A DNA stretch of 8,488 bases from Neofamilia sp964346535 (lineage in GTDB: Bacteria > Bacillota > Clostridia > Tissierellales > Peptoniphilaceae): assembly GCA_964346535.1 (NCBI GenBank), contig CAYFUN010000038.1, positions 1-8,488 on the forward strand, given 5' to 3'. The translations under genes and the position numbers were made by a program. The notes under the pieces are model-generated. The model did not search any database, was not told the origin of the DNA, and worked only from the letters and a program-made list of their open reading frames with translations. Shown one piece after another: positions 6,094 through 8,488 of this stretch. How positions within the stretch are numbered: position 1 is the stretch's first letter; each line of letters starts with the position of its first letter.

Positions 6094-6798
6094 TTAATTT
6101 TTAACTGGAAAGTAAGGGCATCTCTTTCCTAGACACTGGCGGTTGTCTTTATAAAACTTACAAGTGACTTGGTCTGGGATGTCCATCTGAACTCCAAAGT
6201 TTTCTAAAACATAGGCCGCTCCTGTCAAGGCTGCAGTAAAAGAATTTCTCTTGCAGCACCTAGGTCCGCCTAATTTTCCAATTTCGTCTAGAGCCCTGCC
6301 TGTTCCCCTATTAATTATACCCCAAGACTCTTTGCTTAAAGGCGTAGCCTTAGTGATAATAGATAAAAACATTCCTAGAGAAACTGCTGCCCCACAAGTT
6401 CCCCAAAAACCACAAGACCCACCTGGATACTGGCTGCCTCTTTTTTTCATTTCCCTTAGAGCTTTTTCTAAATTAATATCTCCACCAGAATTATAGTAGG
6501 CAGTTAAAAGAGCAGCTCCAACCATAATGTGGTGTTCAGGTCCGTGCATATAAATAAAGGGACTTGTCATAATTTCATTTAAAATAAAAATCGGGTCCTT
6601 GGACTTACTATTAAGACAATAAGAAATAATTGTCTTAACTCCTTGCAGGCTGTGACAAGAATCGCAAACATAGTGGCCCTCAGGGCAAATAGTTTTTGTC
6701 TTAAAGGTCTCCTTGCAAAAAGAACACTGGACTTCGACTTCATTTTCTAAATAAGTTAATTCACTTCCACATATTAAACATCCGCTTTTATTTGTCAT
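6094..6798 (-). CDS. DUF5714 family cysteine-rich protein
   Basis: A protein of 234 residues (numbering here from the ATG at 6801, one codon earlier) that I recognise as DUF5714, a family of anaerobic bacteria and archaea without known function. It has 15 cysteines. Residues 8-50 look like zinc ribbons or a metal knuckle: C8-x2-C11, C26-x2-C29, then C39, H43, C46, C49 and H50. The core holds YMHGPEHHIMVGAA (84-97), GSCGFWGTCGAA (128-139) and GPRCCKRNSF (179-188). The tail has C214, C223 and C228 followed by PYFP. The paired, spaced cysteines suggest bound metal or an Fe-S cluster and a redox or metal-dependent reaction, but no catalytic assignment can be made. No signal peptide, so cytosolic. 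Two ATGs are adjacent; AGAGG (6809-6805) is six bases from 6798, so the second is preferred. First gene of a two-gene operon. Confidence 0.85.
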   Translation of the reverse strand: MTNKSGCLICGSELTYLENEVEVQCSFCKETFKTKTICPEGHYVCDSCHSLQGVKTIISYCLNSKSKDPIFILNEIMTSPFIYMHGPEHHIMVGAALLTAYYNSGGDINLEKALREMKKRGSQYPGGSCGFWGTCGAAVSLGMFLSIITKATPLSKESWGIINRGTGRALDEIGKLGGPRCCKRNSFTAALTGAAYVLENFGVQMDIPDQVTCKFYKDNRQCLGKRCPYFPVKN

Positions 6799-6804
6799 CA
6801 TTTA

Positions 6805-6821
6805 CCTCTAATAATATTATA
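6805..6821 (-). promoter_or_regulatory. -10 box and ribosome binding site of the DUF5714 operon
   Basis: TATAAT lies at 6821-6816 and AGAGG at 6809-6805 on the minus strand, in front of ATG 6798. The -35 position (around 6844-6839) reads CTAGTT, a poor match. The predicted transcript would begin close to the Shine-Dalgarno sequence, leaving almost no leader. A weak -35 hints at an activator, but that is inference. Confidence 0.4.
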
Positions 6822-6889
6822 CTAAAGAATCCCTAAAAAACTAGAAAAATAAACCTTTAGAGGATAAAATATTTATTTTTTTTCAAAAA

Positions 6890-6919
6890 TTGCAATTACA
6901 AAAGAATTAGGAGTATAAT
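6890..6919 (+). promoter_or_regulatory. Promoter of the PII-like/antiporter operon
   Basis: TTGCAA (6890-6895, four of six matches to TTGACA) and a perfect TATAAT (6914-6919) are separated by 18 bases. Transcription should begin near 6926, a few bases before the strong AAGGAGG (6929-6935) and ATG 6942, giving a very short leader. The region is shared with the divergent DUF5714 promoter about 70 bases away. Confidence 0.65.
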
Positions 6920-6941
6920 AAAACCGTTAAGGAGGAAAATT

Positions 6942-7277
6942 ATGGAAGCACTATTTATCGTATTAAATCATGAAGCCCACTATAACGAACTGCTTTTGGC
7001 CCTACAAGATGCAGGGATCCACGGCGGAACAATTTTAGAAAGCCAAGGTATGGCAGGTTATTTGACAGAAAACTTTTCGACTTTTAAATTTGCCTATTTA
7101 GGATCTTTATTAAATGAAGGCAGACCCTATAACAAAACTATAATTCTAGTTTTAGACAAGGAAAGAACAGAAATTGCCAAAGACTGTGTAAGAAAAGTTG
7201 TAGGAGACCTTGACCAAGAAAATGTAGGAATAATGTTTACTTTCGACGTAACCAGCTTCGAAGGTTTGACTAAATAA
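6942..7277 (+). CDS. PII-like signalling protein, probable antiporter regulator
   Basis: A 111-residue protein with the length and beta-alpha-beta repeat of the PII (GlnB)/CutA-like fold: strand MEALFIVLN (1-9), helix about 11-25, GIHGGTILESQGMAG (25-39, like the GxxGxTxxxxxGxG of PII), then strand KTIILVLD (65-72), helix 73-88 and strand NVGIMFTFDV (94-103). The T-loop is replaced by a different segment (about 40-64, ending LLNEGRPYN), with no uridylylation-type tyrosine context, and the basic ATP-binding residues of classical PII are not evident. It therefore belongs to the PII-like proteins tied to transporters rather than to nitrogen control. It has a strong AAGGAGG six bases before ATG and ends in tandem stops TAA TAG. 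The antiporter gene starts 16 bases later, so the two are co-transcribed. The ligand is unknown; PstA-like c-di-AMP receptors share the fold and are an alternative comparison. Confidence 0.75.
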   Translation: MEALFIVLNHEAHYNELLLALQDAGIHGGTILESQGMAGYLTENFSTFKFAYLGSLLNEGRPYNKTIILVLDKERTEIAKDCVRKVVGDLDQENVGIMFTFDVTSFEGLTK

Positions 7278-7278
7278 T

Positions 7279-7286
7279 AGAGGAAG
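7279..7286 (+). promoter_or_regulatory. Ribosome binding site bearing on the antiporter start
   Basis: AGAGGAAG stands seven bases before a TTG at 7294 and 13 before the ATG at 7300. Spacing favours TTG; codon preference favours ATG, possibly served by the GGA at 7288-7290. The difference is two residues and does not affect function. Confidence 0.4.
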
Positions 7287-7293
7287 TGGATTT

Positions 7294-8487
7294 TTGATAA
7301 TGGAAGAAATGTACTCAATTGCAGTCCTAATTCTCTCTGGAATTTTTCTTGCAAAAATCATTGGCAAACTAAAATTTCCAGATGTAACTGCCTACCTATT
7401 GGCAGGAATTTTAATTGGCCCTTCAGTTTTAGGACTCTTATCCCATGACCAAGTAAAGGCCATGGAAATAATTTCAGAAGTGGCCCTGGCCTTTATAGCC
7501 TTTTCAGTTGGATCTGAAATGAATATAAAGAACATACAAAAAATAGGTGGAAAAATTCTTTTAGTAACATTCTTTGAAGCCTTTGGAGCATTTTTAGTTG
7601 TCAGCCTAGGACTAATTTTAATTTTAAAAGAATCTGTTGGCTTTTCAATTGTCCTTGGTTCAATTGCCTGTGCAACAGCACCAGCAGCAACCCTAATGGT
7701 AATAAAACAATACAAGGCCAAGGGAGACCTAGTAGATATACTAATCCCAGTAGTAGCCTTAGATGACGCAGTTGGAATTATAATTTTTGGTATATCGTCA
7801 TCAATTGCCATCGCCTTACAAGCAGGAACAGGTCTGGCCCTATCATCAATGCTATTAAAACCCCTTTGGGAAATAATTTTATCCCTTTTAATTGGCATTG
7901 CCTTTGGTATAATTTTTATTTTCCTTTCAAAAAAACTAAAGTCAGACGACCAATTATTTTCATTTACTATAGCAATGATTTTTATGGCTGCAGCAGCCTC
8001 CCTTTACTTTAACGTGTCCAGTCTACTGGCTCTAATGGCTATGGGGCTTTTAATCGCCAACGTCGGCCATGTGCCAAGAAGATACCAAGCCTTAATTGGC
8101 AATGTAACACCGCCAATTTTTATAGCCTTCTTCGTTCTATCTGGAGCAGACTTAAACCTAAGCGCCCTAACATCTGTAGGCCTCCTTGGAGTTTTCTACG
8201 TCTTCGCCAGAGTCCTAGGAAAACTTTTAGGAACATATTTCTCAACAAGAATGGCAGGCTTTCCAGAAAATGTACAAAAATACTTAGGGCTTACCTTGGT
8301 GCCTCAAGCAGGTGTTGCCATAGGTCTATCCCTAATAGCATCAAAAATCCTACCAGATCCCTTTGGTGCCCAAGTTAGAACAGTAGTCCTAAGCGCCACA
8401 ATAATTTACGAACTAGTCGGCCCACTAACAGCCAAATACGCTTTAACTAAAGCAGGCCAAATAGATCCAGTAAATTTAAAAAAATAA
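7294..8487 (+). CDS. CPA2-type cation (Na+ or K+)/proton antiporter without cytosolic regulatory domain
   Basis: A 397-residue polytopic membrane protein with about 12-13 helices, of the Na+/H+ exchanger fold (CPA2; NapA, KefB and GerN relatives). TAYLLAGILIGPSVLG (32-47) and FIAFSVGSEM (67-76) are family motifs. The crossover helices carry CATAPAATL (126-134) and the ion-binding pair D157-D158 in VALDDAVGI. RVLGKLLG (306-313) supplies the lysine (K310) seen in NapA/NhaA-like electrogenic exchangers. A DD rather than ND motif suggests electrogenic exchange, to judge from characterised relatives. KefB/KefC-type proteins continue into a TrkA-N/RCK nucleotide-binding domain; this one stops 14 residues after the last helix region (GPLTAKYALTK), leaving regulation to something else, plausibly the PII-like protein encoded just upstream. 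Numbering is from TTG 7294; ATG 7300 is the alternative. The gene is complete; any terminator lies beyond the window. Confidence 0.9.
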   Translation: MIMEEMYSIAVLILSGIFLAKIIGKLKFPDVTAYLLAGILIGPSVLGLLSHDQVKAMEIISEVALAFIAFSVGSEMNIKNIQKIGGKILLVTFFEAFGAFLVVSLGLILILKESVGFSIVLGSIACATAPAATLMVIKQYKAKGDLVDILIPVVALDDAVGIIIFGISSSIAIALQAGTGLALSSMLLKPLWEIILSLLIGIAFGIIFIFLSKKLKSDDQLFSFTIAMIFMAAAASLYFNVSSLLALMAMGLLIANVGHVPRRYQALIGNVTPPIFIAFFVLSGADLNLSALTSVGLLGVFYVFARVLGKLLGTYFSTRMAGFPENVQKYLGLTLVPQAGVAIGLSLIASKILPDPFGAQVRTVVLSATIIYELVGPLTAKYALTKAGQIDPVNLKK

Positions 8488-8488
8488 A

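Noticed and set aside
6942..7277. Classical nitrogen regulator GlnB/GlnK
   Set aside because: The T-loop and basic ATP-binding residues of GlnB are not present, and there is no ammonium transporter or glutamine synthetase nearby.
7392..7898. Minus-strand open frame of 168 codons within the antiporter gene
   Set aside because: Its translation is low-complexity and rich in I, K, T and S, as expected of the mirror of a hydrophobic membrane gene. It has no promoter or Shine-Dalgarno sequence, and the plus strand is clearly coding.

Overview
The window is AT-rich and gene-dense. It has strong AGGAGG-type ribosome binding sites, TATAAT-type -10 boxes, U-tailed hairpin terminators and a set of protein families typical of anaerobic Firmicutes. 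The best guess is a Gram-positive anaerobic coccus or relative of the Peptoniphilaceae/Tissierellia type. That assignment is inference from composition and gene content; no rRNA or other marker gene is present. There is no tRNA, rRNA, CRISPR array, insertion sequence or phage gene, and no gene-free stretch longer than about 300 bases.

Layout. (1) Positions 26-3253, minus strand: a tightly packed operon read queG-like epoxyqueuosine reductase, DUF503 protein, endonuclease III (nth), VanW-domain membrane-anchored protein, closed by a hairpin terminator at 26-50. The genes overlap or are a few bases apart and look translationally coupled. (2) Positions 3254-4772: a divergent promoter region and a plus-strand MATE-family multidrug/cation exporter. 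(3) Positions 4843-5723, minus strand: a barnase-type ribonuclease carried on a putative lipoprotein, followed by its barstar-type inhibitor, then a hairpin terminator shared with the converging MATE gene. (4) Positions 5762-6821, minus strand: a two-gene operon of a very cysteine-rich DUF5714 protein and a free-standing 83-residue domain matching the middle domain of fatty acid kinase FakA, ended by a clear intrinsic terminator. (5) Positions 6890-8487, plus strand: a strong promoter, a small PII-like protein and a CPA2-type cation/proton antiporter that lacks its own cytosolic regulatory domain. The antiporter gene ends one base before the window ends.

How the genes work together. Region 1 mixes tRNA modification, base-excision repair and cell-envelope genes, an ordinary housekeeping grouping. 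The most interesting parts are three two-gene modules: the barnase-barstar pair with an RNase predicted to sit outside the membrane, the DUF5714 plus FakA-middle-domain pair of unknown function, and the PII-like plus antiporter pair, which looks like a transporter whose regulator is a separate ligand-sensing trimer. The last two modules are divergently transcribed from one intergenic region of about 140 bases, so they may be controlled together.
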